A stretch of 64,000 nt of DNA from Luteimonas abyssi (GCF_001482195.1 NZ_KQ759763.1:1585321-1649320); one strand, 5' to 3'. Shown: positions 14,864 through 25,131, numbered from the stretch's first letter. Notes: generated from the sequence alone by a model not told the origin. Made by a program: numbers and translations.

Positions 14864-16145
14864 AGTCAATAATCGAACTTTGGGCGATTACTTCACCCTA
14901 CAGCGGGGGACAACGTACAAGAGCTCGCTACTGGGAAGCCCGGGGCCAGTTCTTCTTGGACTGGCCACCATCAAAAGGAACGGTGGGTTTCGATCAGACT
15001 CGCTTAAGACTTACGGCGGAGACTCACAGGGAAAACTGCTTGTTCGCGCTGGCGAGCTTTATTTGTCATTGAAGGACGTGACGCAATCCGCCGATCTTCT
15101 GGGTGCTGTTGCCAGACTTCCACCGGAACATGCCCCCGGCCGTCTGACGCAAGACACAGTGAAGCTTGCCCCCAAGTCCGCGGACGCTCCTTTGGACTAC
15201 CTCTACTGGCTCCTTCGCACTCCCCATTACCGAGCGTACTGCCGCTCTCATGCAACCGGCACCACCAATCTTGGGCTCGCGCGGGAGGATTTCCTTGCTT
15301 TTCCTGCACCGGCACCAACGGCCCAGCAGCATAAGATTGTCGAGACGCTCAACGCGCTCGACGACAGGATCGAACTTAACCGCCGCCGCAACCAGACCCT
15401 TGAGGCCATGGTGTCCGCCCTGTTCAAGGACTGGTTCGTCGACTTCGGCCCCGTCCGCGCCAAGATCGAAGGCCTCGAATCCTACCTGCCCACCGACCTC
15501 TGGTACCTCTTCCCCGACCGCGTCGACGACGAAGGCAACCCGGAGGGGTGGCGAACAGGAACGCTCAGCGATGTCGCGTCGCATCCGCGTCGAAGCGTTC
15601 AACCAAACAAAATTAAAGCGGATACTCCCTACATTGCGCTTGAGCACATGCCGAGGCAGTGCATTGCACTATCCGATTGGGGTGACGCTAACGACCTCGA
15701 AAGCAACAAGTTCGAGTTCAGAAAGGGAGAGGTCCTTTTCGGAAAGCTTCGTCCATACTTTCACAAGGTTGGCGTCGCCGCGATTGATGGCGTCTGCTCG
15801 ACAGATATTTTGGTTATTGACGCTAAAGATGCACGCTGGTTTGGATTCGTACTCGGCCATTTATCGAGTAAGAAGTTCGTCGAGTACACAAATGCTGGAT
15901 CGACTGGGACAAGGATGCCTCGAACAAGTTGGTCTGAGATGGCCCGTTACGAGTTTGCACTTCCGCCTGCACCCGTCGCAGAGGCTTTCAACAAGATTGT
16001 GGGCCCGTGGATTGAACAAATCATCGCCAGCATTCACGAATCCCGCACCCTCGTCCAGCTCCGCGATACCCTCCTGCCCAAACTGATCACCGGCGAGCTG
16101 CGCATCGCCGATGCCGAGCGATTCATCGAGGAGCGCGCTGCATGA
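14853..16145 (+). CDS. hsdS: Type I restriction-modification specificity subunit HsdS
   Basis: HsdS selects the bipartite target sequence. The 430-residue protein has two target-recognition domains (about residues 5-160 and 215-390) separated by the conserved coiled-coil spacer ([18 protein letters not shown] through [12 protein letters not shown], about 168-205) and closed by the repeat-like C-terminal helix ([15 protein letters not shown]). The two recognition domains use A/T-ending codons and are visibly poorer in GC than the spacer and C-terminus. That mosaic is expected where recognition domains are swapped between strains. ATG 14853 lies inside the hsdM 3' end, and the stop overlaps the next gene by ATGA. 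Confidence 0.95.
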
Positions 16146-17908
16146 GCGACATGAAGACCTGCTTCAAGCGCGTGGACTATGACCTGTCCAACCTGCTGCA
16201 TTATCTCGATATCGGCGATGTCGGGCTGCCGGACATCCAGCGGCCCTTCGTCTGGTCCAACGCGAAGGTGCGCGACTTGTTCGACTCGATGTATCGCGGC
16301 TTCCCGGTGGGCTACTTCCTGTTCTGGGAGAACGCCCAGACCAATGGCGTGAAGCAGATCGGCGTGGGGGCGAAGGCCCACAGCGCGCCTTCGCGCTTGA
16401 TCGTGGACGGCCAGCAGCGTCTGACCTCGCTGTACGCAGTGTTTCGCGGCAAGCGGGTGCTGGACGAGGACTATCGCGAACGCAAGATCGAGATTGCGTT
16501 CTGCCCGCGCACCGGTGCTTTCGAGGTGGCTGATGCAGCGATCAAGCGCGACCCGGAGTGGATCCCCAACATCTCCGAGTTGTGGGCTTCGGGCAATTCC
16601 AGCTTCAAGATGGTAAAGGGCTTCCTCAAGACGCTGGGAGCCAAGGCCGCACTGAGCGACGACGAAGAAGAGCACATCAGCCACAACCTCGACCGGCTGT
16701 TCGACTTGCAGAAGTACCCGTTCACGGCACTGGAAATTGCAGCGACCGTGGACGAGGAGCAGGTGGCTGACATCTTCGTGCGGATCAACAGCGAAGGCGT
16801 GAAACTCAACCAGGCGGACTTCCTGCTGACCCTGCTGTCGGTGTTCTGGGATCAGGGCAGGGCGGAACTGGAACAGTTTTGCCGGCGCTCGCGGCAGCCC
16901 CCGGCCGCCGGTGGGCAGGCCTCTCCCTTTAACCACTTCATCGAGCCAGATCCCGATCAGATGTTACGGGTATCTGTGGCGCTGGGGTTCTCCCGTGGGC
17001 GGCTGCAGAGCGTGTACCAAGTGCTGCGCGGCAAGGACCTGGAAACAGGCCAGTTCTCAGCCGAGCATCGCGATGCCCAGTTCAATGTGTTACGGGAGGC
17101 GCAGGCCAAAGCACTGGACCTGACATGTTGGCACCAGTTCCTCAGTGCATTGGTGGGCGCAGGCTATCGCAGCGGAGAGATGATCTCGTCGCGGAATGCG
17201 TTGCTGTATGCCTATGCGGTGTACCTGATCGGCCGCACCCAATGCCGTGTGCCAGAGCATCAGTTGCAGAAGGTCATCGGTCGCTGGTTTTTTTTCGCCA
17301 GCCTGACCGGACGTTACACCAGTTCGCCAGAATCGGTGATGGACGGCGATCTCAACCGCTTGCGCGGCGTCAACGATGCGGCGCGTTTCGTCGCGGTACT
17401 TGACGAGTTGATCGGCAATCAGCTGACCGGCGATTTCTGGACAACCACGCTACCTGCCGACCTCAACAGCTCATCGGCGCGCAATCCGGCGCTGTTTGCC
17501 TATGTGGCGGCACAGAACCGCCTGAGCGCGCCCGTGCTGTTTTCGCACAAGAAGGTGAGCGACCTGCTGGATCCTGCATTGAAGACCAGGAAGAAGGCGC
17601 TGGAGCGGCATCATCTGTTCCCGCGCGGTTGGTTGAAGAAGCAGGGTGAGGAGGATCTGAAGGTAATCAACCAGATGGCCAATTACGCCTTGTTGGAATG
17701 GCCAGAAAACATCGACATCAGCGATGACCCGCCGCAGGTCTATGTGCCGAAGATCAAGGCGCGTTTCAGCGCGGACGAGTGGCGGCGCATGCACGACCTA
17801 CACGCCTTGCCCGAAGGGTGGGAGCAGATGACCTATCCTGACTTCCTGATGGCGCGCCGCAAGTTGATGGCCGACATCGTACGACGCGGCTTTGAAACCC
17901 TGAGGTAG
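16142..17908 (+). CDS. GmrSD-like DUF262/DUF1524 protein embedded in the hsd operon
   Basis: A 588-residue protein with the GmrSD architecture. The N-terminal DUF262 (ParB/Srx-like) domain carries [12 protein letters not shown] near residue 88, whose DGQQR motif hydrolyses nucleotides in related enzymes. A helical middle follows, then a C-terminal DUF1524/HNH-type nuclease region with [11 protein letters not shown] near 486 and [19 protein letters not shown] near 505. Families with this layout include type IV restriction enzymes GmrSD and BrxU and the phosphorothioation sensor SspE; DUF262 genes (rloF) are also found inside Campylobacter hsd loci. The start overlaps the hsdS stop (ATGA) and hsdR follows 7 bases on, so it is made with the type I system and probably adds a second antiphage activity. 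Target unknown. Confidence 0.85.
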   Translation: MSDMKTCFKRVDYDLSNLLHYLDIGDVGLPDIQRPFVWSNAKVRDLFDSMYRGFPVGYFLFWENAQTNGVKQIGVGAKAHSAPSRLIVDGQQRLTSLYAVFRGKRVLDEDYRERKIEIAFCPRTGAFEVADAAIKRDPEWIPNISELWASGNSSFKMVKGFLKTLGAKAALSDDEEEHISHNLDRLFDLQKYPFTALEIAATVDEEQVADIFVRINSEGVKLNQADFLLTLLSVFWDQGRAELEQFCRRSRQPPAAGGQASPFNHFIEPDPDQMLRVSVALGFSRGRLQSVYQVLRGKDLETGQFSAEHRDAQFNVLREAQAKALDLTCWHQFLSALVGAGYRSGEMISSRNALLYAYAVYLIGRTQCRVPEHQLQKVIGRWFFFASLTGRYTSSPESVMDGDLNRLRGVNDAARFVAVLDELIGNQLTGDFWTTTLPADLNSSSARNPALFAYVAAQNRLSAPVLFSHKKVSDLLDPALKTRKKALERHHLFPRGWLKKQGEEDLKVINQMANYALLEWPENIDISDDPPQVYVPKIKARFSADEWRRMHDLHALPEGWEQMTYPDFLMARRKLMADIVRRGFETLR

Positions 17909-17915
17909 CGGACGG

Positions 17916-20900
17916 ATGGCCTTTATCTCCGAAGCCCTGCTGGAATCCGCGCTGCTCACGCAGCTCTCCTCGCTGGGCTATGCCTGCGCCTCGGATGAAG
18001 TTATCGGCCCCGACGGCAAAAATCCGGAGCGGGACGCCTACGATGAGGTGGTGCTGAAGGCGCGACTGGCCGCCGCCGTGGCGCGCCTGAACCCTTTGCT
18101 GCCCCCCGAGGCGCAGGCCGATGCCGTTCGCCGCCTGACGCAATCGGAATTGCCCCACCTGCTTGAGGAGAACCGCCGCATCCATCGCCTTCTGACCGAA
18201 GGCGCCGATGTGGAGTACTACGCGGACGATGGCACGCTGACGGCGGGCAAGGTACGGTTGATCGACTTCGAGCAACTCGCCAATAACGACTGGCTGGCGG
18301 TACAACAGTTCACCGTGGTGGCGAACCAGTCCAAGAGGCGGCCGGACGTGGTCGTGTTCGTCAACGGCCTGCCGCTGGCAGTGATCGAGCTCAAGGCCCC
18401 TGGCGGGGAGAACGCAACGTTGGCCAGCGCGTTCAATCAGTTGCAGACCTATAAGCAGCAGGTCCCGGCGCTGTTCCGCAGCAATGCGTTGCTGGTCACG
18501 TCCGATGGTCTATCGGCGCGGGTGGGCTCGCTGTCGGCGGATCAGGAGCGCTTCATGCCTTGGCGCACCACCGATGGCACACGGATCGAGCCCAAAGGCA
18601 TGCCGGAGATGGCGACGCTGATCGAGGGCGCTTTCGAGCAGGGCCGCTTCCTCGATCTGTTGCGCCATTTCACCGTGTTCGGCGAGACCGGCGGCGGGCT
18701 GGTCAAGATCATCGCCGGCTACCACCAGTTCCATGCGGTCAAGAAAGCTGTGGCGTCTACACTGCGGGCCAGCCGCAAGAACTGGCAGGCCGAAGACCCG
18801 GCCGGGTATGGGTTGCCCAGCGTCAAGGACCAGCCGGCTGGCGACCACAAGGCCGGGGTGATCTGGCACACACAGGGGTCGGGCAAGAGCCTGCTGATGG
18901 CCTTCTACGCTGGCCTGCTGGTGTTCGATCCGCGAATGGCCAATCCCACGCTTGTGGTGTTGACCGACCGCAACGACCTAGACGACCAGCTCTTCGCCAC
19001 CTTCGCCATGTGCAAGGACCTGCTGCGGCAGACGCCGGTGCAGGCGCAGGATCGGGCGCATCTGCGCGCCTTGCTCAACCGGGCTTCCGGTGGCGTGATC
19101 TTCACTACCTTGCAGAAGTTCTCCCCCGCGTCGGATGCGAGCGATTTTCCAACGCTGACCGATCGCGCCAACGTGGTAGTGATCGCTGATGAAGCGCATC
19201 GCAGCCAGTATGGATTCAAGGCCAAGATAGCCGGCAAAACAGGCGAAATTGCGTACGGATTTGCGAAGCACCTGCGCGACGGGCTGCCCAACGCTTCTTT
19301 CATTGGATTCACTGGCACGCCCATCGAAGCCACAGACGTGAACACGCCGGCGGTGTTCGGGCATTACATCGACATCTACGACATCAGCCGCGCCGTGGAA
19401 GACGGTGCAACCGTGCCGATCTATTACGAATCGCGGCTGGCACGCATTGAGTTTAATGAGAACGAGAAACCGCGCATCGACAGCGAGATCGACGCACTGC
19501 TCGAAGGTGAGGACGAATCGAGCGCGGAGCGTGCCAAACAGAAATGGAGCACGGTGGAGGCATTGGTTGGCAGTAACAAGCGCCTCAGCCTTGTAGCCTC
19601 TGATCTCGTGCAGCACTTCGAAGACCGGATAGCGGCCCTTCACGGCAAGGCGATGATGGTGTGCATGAGCCGGCGCATCTGCGTGGCGCTCTATGATCAG
19701 ATCGTCAGACTGCGACCGGCTTGGCACAGCAGCGACGACGCTGCAGGCAGCGTCAAAATCGTGATGACAGGAGCAGCATCTGATCCCGTGGAATGGCAAC
19801 AGCACATGGGGAATAAGGCGCGCCGCGATCTGTTGGGCAAGCGCGCGCGGGACCCGAAGGATCCACTGCAGTTGGTGATCGTGCGCGACATGTGGCTGAC
19901 CGGGTTCGACGCGCCCAGCATGCACACGATGTACATCGACAAGCCGATGCGAGGCCACGGTCTGATGCAGGCCATCGCGAGGGTCAACAGGGTGTTTCGC
20001 GACAAGCCTGCCGGCTTGATCGTGGATTACATTGGCATTGCCCAGAACCTCAAATCTGCACTTGCGCAGTACTCTAAGCCCGATCAGGACAAGACCGGCA
20101 TCGATGAGTCCCAAGCTGTGGCGGTGCTGCTTGAGAAGTACGAGATCGTTCGCGACATGTTCTACGGCTTCGATTACAGCACCGGTCTCGGCGGCGCGCC
20201 AAGCGATCGACTGATCATAATGGCCGGAGCTATTGAGTGGATTCTCGAAAAACAGCAGCAGTGGGCCAGTGCAGAAAAGACGCCGGATGCAAAAAATAAG
20301 GCTCGGCGGCGCTTTGCAGACGGTGTGCTGGCACTATCCAAGGCCTTCGCCCTGGCAGCGAGTTCGGATGAGGCGCGCGGTATTCGCGAAGAAGTCGGCT
20401 TTTTCCAGGCGATCCGCGCTGCGCTGGTCAAGACATCCGCTAGTGCTGGTGTTACACGGCAGGATCGTGACTTGGCAATACAGCAGATCGTCAGTCGTGC
20501 AGTGGTGTCTACTGAGATCGTCGATATCCTCGCTGCTGCGGGAATCCAGTCGCCGGATATCTCAATCCTGTCGGACGAGTTTCTTGCTGAAGTGCAGCAG
20601 ATGGAGAAGAAGAATCTAGGATTGGAGGCTCTGCGCAAACTTTTGAACGACAGCATTCGCTCACGTACCCGCACTAACGTGGTCGAGACGCGAGCTTTCA
20701 CCGTGAGGCTAGAAGACGCCATCGCGCGCTATCACGCCAATGCGGTCACGACGGCGGAAGTGCTACATGAATTGATCAGATTGGCAAAGGACATTCGCGC
20801 AGCGCGGCAACGCGGAGAGGAGCAGGGACTTTCGCCGGACGAGGTCGCGTTCTACGACGCGTTGGCCGAGAACAACAGTGCAGTCGAAGCGATGGGAGAC

Positions 20901-21119
20901 GATCAGCTGCGTGTGATTGCGCACGAACTTCTCACCAGCCTTCGCGACAACGTGTCGGTTGATTGGGCGCACCGTGAGTCAGCGAGAGCCCGGATGCGCG
21001 TTCTAGTAAAGCGGATTCTTCGCCGGTATGGCTATCCGCCGGATCTGCAGGACGCCGCCGTGCGGACAGTGCTGCAACAGGCAGAGGCATTGTCGTCTAT
21101 CTGGGCTACATCCGCCTAA
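17916..21119 (+). CDS. hsdR: Type I restriction endonuclease subunit HsdR
   Basis: HsdR is the ATP-driven translocase and nuclease of type I restriction. The 1067-residue protein has the N-terminal PD-(D/E)xK nuclease (D in RRPDVVVF near 143, ELKAPG near 158), a superfamily 2 helicase core with Walker [11 protein letters not shown] near 317, DEAHRSQYG near 424, GFTGTPIE near 465, and [12 protein letters not shown] near 660, and a long helical C-terminus that binds the methylase. Length and motif order are like EcoR124I HsdR. It follows the GmrSD-like gene by 7 bases; no separate promoter is evident. All four operon genes look intact. Confidence 0.96.
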   Translation: MAFISEALLESALLTQLSSLGYACASDEVIGPDGKNPERDAYDEVVLKARLAAAVARLNPLLPPEAQADAVRRLTQSELPHLLEENRRIHRLLTEGADVEYYADDGTLTAGKVRLIDFEQLANNDWLAVQQFTVVANQSKRRPDVVVFVNGLPLAVIELKAPGGENATLASAFNQLQTYKQQVPALFRSNALLVTSDGLSARVGSLSADQERFMPWRTTDGTRIEPKGMPEMATLIEGAFEQGRFLDLLRHFTVFGETGGGLVKIIAGYHQFHAVKKAVASTLRASRKNWQAEDPAGYGLPSVKDQPAGDHKAGVIWHTQGSGKSLLMAFYAGLLVFDPRMANPTLVVLTDRNDLDDQLFATFAMCKDLLRQTPVQAQDRAHLRALLNRASGGVIFTTLQKFSPASDASDFPTLTDRANVVVIADEAHRSQYGFKAKIAGKTGEIAYGFAKHLRDGLPNASFIGFTGTPIEATDVNTPAVFGHYIDIYDISRAVEDGATVPIYYESRLARIEFNENEKPRIDSEIDALLEGEDESSAERAKQKWSTVEALVGSNKRLSLVASDLVQHFEDRIAALHGKAMMVCMSRRICVALYDQIVRLRPAWHSSDDAAGSVKIVMTGAASDPVEWQQHMGNKARRDLLGKRARDPKDPLQLVIVRDMWLTGFDAPSMHTMYIDKPMRGHGLMQAIARVNRVFRDKPAGLIVDYIGIAQNLKSALAQYSKPDQDKTGIDESQAVAVLLEKYEIVRDMFYGFDYSTGLGGAPSDRLIIMAGAIEWILEKQQQWASAEKTPDAKNKARRRFADGVLALSKAFALAASSDEARGIREEVGFFQAIRAALVKTSASAGVTRQDRDLAIQQIVSRAVVSTEIVDILAAAGIQSPDISILSDEFLAEVQQMEKKNLGLEALRKLLNDSIRSRTRTNVVETRAFTVRLEDAIARYHANAVTTAEVLHELIRLAKDIRAARQRGEEQGLSPDEVAFYDALAENNSAVEAMGDDQLRVIAHELLTSLRDNVSVDWAHRESARARMRVLVKRILRRYGYPPDLQDAAVRTVLQQAEALSSIWATSA

Positions 21120-21236
21120 GCTGCGGTCGGAAAGCGGTTCTGGATTCACTTCCTGGCGGGAACGGACATCTCCCTGGCGGACTATGCGACTCAACTTCAC
21201 AGAAAAATTCCGAAGAGGTCAGCCGTGGGCTACGAA

Positions 21237-21446
21237 TCAGGCTTGACCGATGTCCCTCTCGAACCGCCGCACGAAGCCGGTGAGGTCCTTCTTGCAGGCT
21301 GCGCAGTACTCACGCAGCTGAAGCAGATCCAGCCGCCTTACACCGCGCTCAACATCGCTCACGTATGACTGAGGCCGATCCAGCGCAGCTGACAGCTCGG
21401 TCTGCGGCAGGTCAGCCTTGACCCGCATTTCGCGGAGCAAAAACAT
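21237..21446 (-). CDS. Small XRE-family helix-turn-helix regulator
   Basis: A 69-residue protein that is almost entirely one XRE (Cro/CI) helix-turn-helix domain: LLREMRVKADLPQTELSAAL, then the recognition helix RPQSYVSDVERGVRRLDL, ending in a short helix. ATG 21446 is the only start giving a normal domain; the frame stays open upstream but looks non-coding. No strong Shine-Dalgarno is seen. It points toward hsdR and its promoter lies in the structured region at 21450-21650. It might control the restriction operon or the gene to its right; neither is shown by the sequence. Confidence 0.65.
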   Translation of the reverse strand: MFLLREMRVKADLPQTELSAALDRPQSYVSDVERGVRRLDLLQLREYCAACKKDLTGFVRRFERDIGQA

Positions 21447-21627
21447 GGGTTGGAGTGCGGTTTCCGAGTCCCGCGTCTGACTTCCGTCAAATGAACGATT
21501 CGTGTCGGCTTCAAGGAGGTCGGCCCGTATTCCCCGCGGACAATTCCTACAGCCCGATGTCGCAATAACGCCGCCCTTGACCTTGACGCCGCCGCGCGCC
21601 GCGTAGCAGACTCGATCCCAAGGAGCG

Positions 21628-21819
21628 TAGAAACTCCTCTCATAGCGGTCCCCACCTCCGTCAATCTGGTGGGTTTTTTGTGCCTGCACACTTGCAGGCA
21701 TGGACCGACGCGATGCCTGCGTCGGGAGGGCGGCTAATACAACACCCTTCGGGGAAATACGCCCGCCGGCTATGAGCGGTTTCTAACCTCCCGACTTCCC
21801 GTCCACAGCCGTGGACGGG
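21628..21819 (+). ncRNA. Candidate structured RNA/attenuator with mutually exclusive hairpins
   Basis: The non-coding stretch before the acidic gene at 21848 is packed with complementary segments: 21628-21634 with 21779-21785 and 21639-21646 with 21769-21776 (15 bp); a hairpin followed by six Ts at 21651-21679; an 8-bp hairpin at 21681-21700; a 7-bp hairpin 21705-21711/21719-21725; a 9-bp closing stem 21721-21729/21787-21795 enclosing a CCC-TTC-GGG loop; and a 9-bp hairpin 21798-21819. Several use the same bases, so they cannot all form together. The 21721-21795 part resembles my memory of C4-type antisense RNAs of phages. Function is inferred only. Confidence 0.55.
21651..21679 (+). terminator. 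Hairpin with T tract inside the structured leader
   Basis: CCCACC (21651-21656) pairs with GGTGGG (21668-21673) across an 11-nt loop and is followed by six Ts. It could terminate a short transcript. Its 5' flank (21639-21646) can instead pair with 21769-21776, as in an attenuator. Confidence 0.5.
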
Positions 21820-21847
21820 CACTTCATGGAATGGAGGAGAGGCGACG

Positions 21848-22531
21848 ATGTCGAAGTTCGAAATGGATGATGAGGACACGGTGGGCTACTTCCTGCCCGA
21901 GGACAGCCAGTTCCGGCTGAAGAAGCTGCGCGAGCACATGGATTTCCTGTCGCGTGTGGCGCAGCCGCGTACGGCGAACGAGGACGACGAGTACGTCCCG
22001 GACATCCGCGCCGGCGAGGTGGCGGTCTGCCTGGAGTTGCTGGGCGAACAGGTGGAACTGGTCCTGGATGAGGTGACGTATCCGGCCACGCGCGAACTGT
22101 CCGCAGCGCGCTCCGCCGCCCACGCGCACGAGGATGAAGACGAGGACGCGGAAGAAGACGATGCAGACGCGGGCGACGACAGCCGCGTGCATGCAAGCGC
22201 CGCGGACGCGCCGACACTGCGCTTCGGTGTGACGCTGGACCAGATCGACGCACTCAACCGGCTGCTCGAACTGATCTCGGCGCATGGCGATGTGGTGTCT
22301 GTCGGCGAGATGGCGGACCACGCCACGCAGACGATGCCCGTCATGGGCCACGCGATCTTCGATCACGCGGCCGAGGTGCGGAAGATCCTGCTGCAGGTGG
22401 AGCACCAGCGCATCGATGGCGGCGCGCCACGTTCGAACCGGGTGCGCGAAGCGCCGGTTGCTTACGGCGTGCTGCCTGTGCGCAGCGCCTTGAGGCACGT
22501 CCAGTCGCCTGTCGGCGTTCGGCCGCACTGA
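21848..22531 (+). CDS. XAC0095-like acidic protein of unknown function
   Basis: A 227-residue protein whose first 80 residues (GYFLPEDSQFRLKKLREHM, then a helix with GEVAVCLELLGEQVELVLD) resemble small Xanthomonas proteins annotated as XAC0095-like. The match is from memory and their role is not known to me. An acidic linker (EDEDEDAEEDDADAGDD, about 95-115) leads to a second, differently built helical half (TLRFGVTLDQIDALNRLLEL) and a basic tail. There is no signal peptide or membrane helix. A good GGAGGA precedes ATG 21848. The long hairpin-rich leader suggests RNA-level control. The acidic middle would also suit a DNA mimic or a partner-binding protein. Confidence 0.7.
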   Translation: MSKFEMDDEDTVGYFLPEDSQFRLKKLREHMDFLSRVAQPRTANEDDEYVPDIRAGEVAVCLELLGEQVELVLDEVTYPATRELSAARSAAHAHEDEDEDAEEDDADAGDDSRVHASAADAPTLRFGVTLDQIDALNRLLELISAHGDVVSVGEMADHATQTMPVMGHAIFDHAAEVRKILLQVEHQRIDGGAPRSNRVREAPVAYGVLPVRSALRHVQSPVGVRPH

Positions 22532-22546
22532 TCGCGCTGCCGGCAT

Positions 22547-22579
22547 GAGAGCGGACAGGCATGCCGTCTGTCCGCTCTC
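22547..22579 (+). terminator. Hairpin after the XAC0095-like gene
   Basis: A perfect 12-bp stem (22547-22558 with 22568-22579) with a 9-nt loop begins 16 bases after the stop. No T tract follows, so it may be a weak terminator or an mRNA 3' stabiliser. Confidence 0.5.
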
Positions 22580-22721
22580 GGATAGGGAGCGACTCGGTCG
22601 ATGCGACGCCGATGCTGGCCGCGCTGGCGTGGCTGCGGCCGAGCTGGTGTTGCCGGCCGACGCGGTGCGGGCGCTCGATCGCATCGGCACGAGGCGTTGG
22701 TCCCGGCAAGCGTTTAGGGGT

Positions 22722-22846
22722 CTTATATGAGCCCTTGGGCGCAAAATAATTGATAAGAGATCATAAGTGATCTCTTGACATGGCTTCATATAAGCTCTTA
22801 TATGATCCCCAAGGTGCGATTTTGCGCTCAAGGGTGCTGATATGAG
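22722..22846 (+). promoter_or_regulatory. hipBA promoter-operator complex
   Basis: The AT-rich gap before hipB holds a near-consensus promoter: -35 TTGACA at 22775-22780, 17 bp, then -10 TTATAT at 22798-22803. Two palindromes overlap it: AAGAGATCA/TGATCTCTT (22755-22763, 22768-22776) touches the -35, and TCATATAAG/CTTATATGA (22786-22794, 22797-22805) covers the -10. CTTATATGA recurs at 22722-22730 and, less perfectly, at the hipB start. An outer imperfect inverted repeat of about 27 bp (22722-22747 and 22819-22846) flanks everything. HipB probably binds these sites to repress its own operon. Confidence 0.8.
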
Positions 22847-23225
22847 CCGCTATCTCGAAAACGCGACGGCATCGACGGAGGCCGTCCAGCGCGCTCTCGG
22901 CGCTCGGCTCGCCGGCCTGCGCCTGGGCCGCAACCTGACCCAGGCGCATCTGGCCCGTGAGGCGGGGGCGTCGGTCAGCAGCATCAAGCGCCTGGAGGCG
23001 GGCGAGAACACCTCGGTGAACACGTTGCTGCGGGTGCTCGCGGTGCTCGGCCTGGACGGGCGCTTGCTGGACAGCCTGCCGGATCCGGCCGTGCGGCCGG
23101 TCGAGCGGGTCCGGCACGGCGGCCGCGAGCGCCGCCGCGCGCGCGAAACGCAGGCGCCGCCCAAGGCGACGGACTGGGCCTGGGGTGACGACGGCGATGG
23201 CGACGCCGGGGAGACGGGCGCGTGA
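22842..23225 (+). CDS. hipB: HipB-like antitoxin (XRE family)
   Basis: A 127-residue helix-turn-helix protein with the XRE domain at about residues 20-75 (RLAGLRLGRNLTQAHLAREA, SVSSIKRLEAG), then an Arg-rich linker and an acidic tail containing DWAWGDDGDGDAG. Tails of this Trp-acidic kind occur in HipB-type antitoxins and may contact the toxin. ATG 22842 lies inside the outer operator repeat, so repression and translation start are physically close. Its stop overlaps the hipA start (GTGA). Codon use is as GC-rich as the core genome, unlike the hsdS recognition domains. Confidence 0.88.
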   Translation: MSRYLENATASTEAVQRALGARLAGLRLGRNLTQAHLAREAGASVSSIKRLEAGENTSVNTLLRVLAVLGLDGRLLDSLPDPAVRPVERVRHGGRERRRARETQAPPKATDWAWGDDGDGDAGETGA

Positions 23226-24529
23226 CCGATGCGACCGTCCGGCTCTGGGGACGCGATATCGGCGCGGTGAGCTGGCTGGCCGAGCGCGGGGTCGCGGCGT
23301 TCCAGTACATGCCGGAGTTCGTCGACAGCGGCATCCAGCTGGCGCCGGTGGAGATGCCGCTGCGTGCCGAGCCCTACGAGTTTCCGGGCCTGCCGCGGGA
23401 GGCTTTCAAGGGCCTGCCCGGCATGCTGGCCGACGCGTTGCCGGACAAGTTCGGCAATGCGCTGATCGATGCGTGGCGGGTGGCGCAGGGCCGGGCGGCC
23501 GGTACGTTCAATCCGGTCGAGCGGCTGTGCTACATCGGCACCCGCGGCATGGGCGCGCTCGAGTTCCATCCGATGCTGGCCGGTGGGGCGGGGCGATCGC
23601 GCCCGGTCGACATCGATGCGCTCACCCGCCTGGCCAACGACGTGCTCGATCACCGCGGGCAACTGAGCGGGGTGCTGGGCGGCGAGGACGACCAGGAAGC
23701 GCTGGAAGACATCCTGCGCGTGGGGACCTCGGCCGGCGGCGCCCGCGCCAAGGCGATCCTGGCCTGGAACCCGCAGAGCGGGGAGTTCCGCTCCGGGCAG
23801 GTCAAGGCGGGGGAGGGGTTCTCGTACTGGCTGCTGAAGTTCGACGGCATTTCCGGCAATCGCGACAAGGAACTGGCCGATCCCCAGGGCCTCGGCTTGG
23901 TGGAGTACGGCTTCCACTTGCTGGCCGTGGCCGCCGGGATCGACATGAGCGAATGCCGCATCCACCGCGAGGGGGGGCGGGCGCACTTCATGACCCGTCG
24001 CTTCGACCGCACGGCCGGCGGCCGCAAGTTGCACATGCAGTCGCTGGCGGCGATGCGGCATTTCGATTTCAATGCGGCCGGCGCGTACGCGTACGAGCAG
24101 GCGGTGGAGACCATTCGTGGGCTGGGTCTGCCGGCGCTGGATGTCGAACAGCAGTTCCGCCGTGCGGTGTTGAACGTGTTGATCCGCAACCAGGACGACC
24201 ACGTCAAGAACATCGCCTTCCTGATGAACCGCGCGGGCGAGTGGCGGCTGTCGCCGGCCTTCGACGTGAGCTACGCCTACAACCCGGACGGCAGCTGGAC
24301 CCACCAGCACCAGATGAGCCTCAACGGCAAGCGCGATCATTTCGAGCTCGACGATCTGGTCGCGTTCGGCGTGTTCTGCGGCTTCAAGCCGCCGCGGGCG
24401 CGGGCGGTGATCGACGAGATCCACGCGCAGGTCACGCAGTGGATGCGGTTCGCCGACCAGGCGGGCGTCGACGAACGCATGGCGGCGGCGATCCAGCGCA
24501 GCCTGCGGTTGGGCCTCGTCGGCCGATGA
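23222..24529 (+). CDS. hipA: HipA-like Ser/Thr kinase toxin
   Basis: HipA toxins phosphorylate translation factors (glutamyl-tRNA synthetase in E. coli) and cause growth arrest unless bound by HipB. The 435-residue protein has the normal length and intact kinase features: the ATP-loop-like GTSAGGARAKA near residue 170, catalytic RNQDDHVKN near 322 and the DFG-like SPAFDVSYAYNP near 345. GTG 23222 overlaps the hipB stop. Nothing suggests inactivation. The pair belongs to an accessory stretch rich in defence and stress genes; a role in persistence is family knowledge, not shown here. Confidence 0.92.
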   Translation: MTDATVRLWGRDIGAVSWLAERGVAAFQYMPEFVDSGIQLAPVEMPLRAEPYEFPGLPREAFKGLPGMLADALPDKFGNALIDAWRVAQGRAAGTFNPVERLCYIGTRGMGALEFHPMLAGGAGRSRPVDIDALTRLANDVLDHRGQLSGVLGGEDDQEALEDILRVGTSAGGARAKAILAWNPQSGEFRSGQVKAGEGFSYWLLKFDGISGNRDKELADPQGLGLVEYGFHLLAVAAGIDMSECRIHREGGRAHFMTRRFDRTAGGRKLHMQSLAAMRHFDFNAAGAYAYEQAVETIRGLGLPALDVEQQFRRAVLNVLIRNQDDHVKNIAFLMNRAGEWRLSPAFDVSYAYNPDGSWTHQHQMSLNGKRDHFELDDLVAFGVFCGFKPPRARAVIDEIHAQVTQWMRFADQAGVDERMAAAIQRSLRLGLVGR

Positions 24530-24606
24530 CGGCCCACACCGCTCCGGCGGCCCGTTCACCCCGGCCGTGCGACGCTGCGGGCCTCTGACGCGAACGACCT
24601 CCCGGT

Positions 24607-25131
24607 ATGCAGATCGAACTCCTGTCGCTGGCGACATGCGCGTGGCGTCCCGAACCCGCCACCCGGCCCGTCATCGTCTACCGCGGCGCTGCGCAGGGCG
24701 CGGACCGCGAGGGCACGGCCTCCGCGTTCGAGCGCCGCTTCGCCGCGTGCGGCTGGCCGCCGGAATGGCGGGCCGGCGTCTTCGACTATCACCACTACCA
24801 CGCGTCGACGCACGAGGTCCTCGGGATCGCGGGCGGGTGGGCGCGCCTCCGGCTGGGCGGGCCTGACGGCATCGAGGCGACGCTGTCGGCCGGCGACGTG
24901 CTGGCGCTGCCCGCCGGGACCGGCCATTGCCGGCTGGAAGCGTCGGCCGATTTCCTGGTGGTGGGCGCCTATCCGGCCGGGCACGCCTACGACCTGGCCA
25001 CGCAGCCGCCCGATGCGGCGCTCCGCCGACGCATCGGGCAGGTACCGGTTCCCGCGCAGGATCCGCTGCAGGGGACGCCGCGCGACGACGACACGCGGAC
25101 GCTTCCGCGGCTCTGGGCGGTCGACGGCTGA
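24607..25131 (+). CDS. Cupin-domain protein (YjlB-like)
   Basis: A 174-residue cytosolic protein with a single cupin barrel. The segment FDYHHYHASTHEVLGIAGG (about residues 59-77) supplies candidate metal-binding His and Glu of cupin motif 1, and PAGTGHCRL (about 101) the motif 2 His. It is like the YjlB family of uncharacterised cupins. No catalytic function can be inferred. It follows hipA by 77 bases in the same direction and precedes tadA by 33 bases. ATG 24607 has no strong Shine-Dalgarno. Confidence 0.75.
   Translation: MQIELLSLATCAWRPEPATRPVIVYRGAAQGADREGTASAFERRFAACGWPPEWRAGVFDYHHYHASTHEVLGIAGGWARLRLGGPDGIEATLSAGDVLALPAGTGHCRLEASADFLVVGAYPAGHAYDLATQPPDAALRRRIGQVPVPAQDPLQGTPRDDDTRTLPRLWAVDG

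Noticed and set aside
21126..21368. Plus-strand frame after hsdR containing a protein-like stretch (FWIHFLAGTDISLADYATQL)
   Set aside because: It has no start codon or ribosome-binding site, overlaps the XRE gene antisense and ends without a recognisable domain. A decayed gene fragment is possible but cannot be supported.
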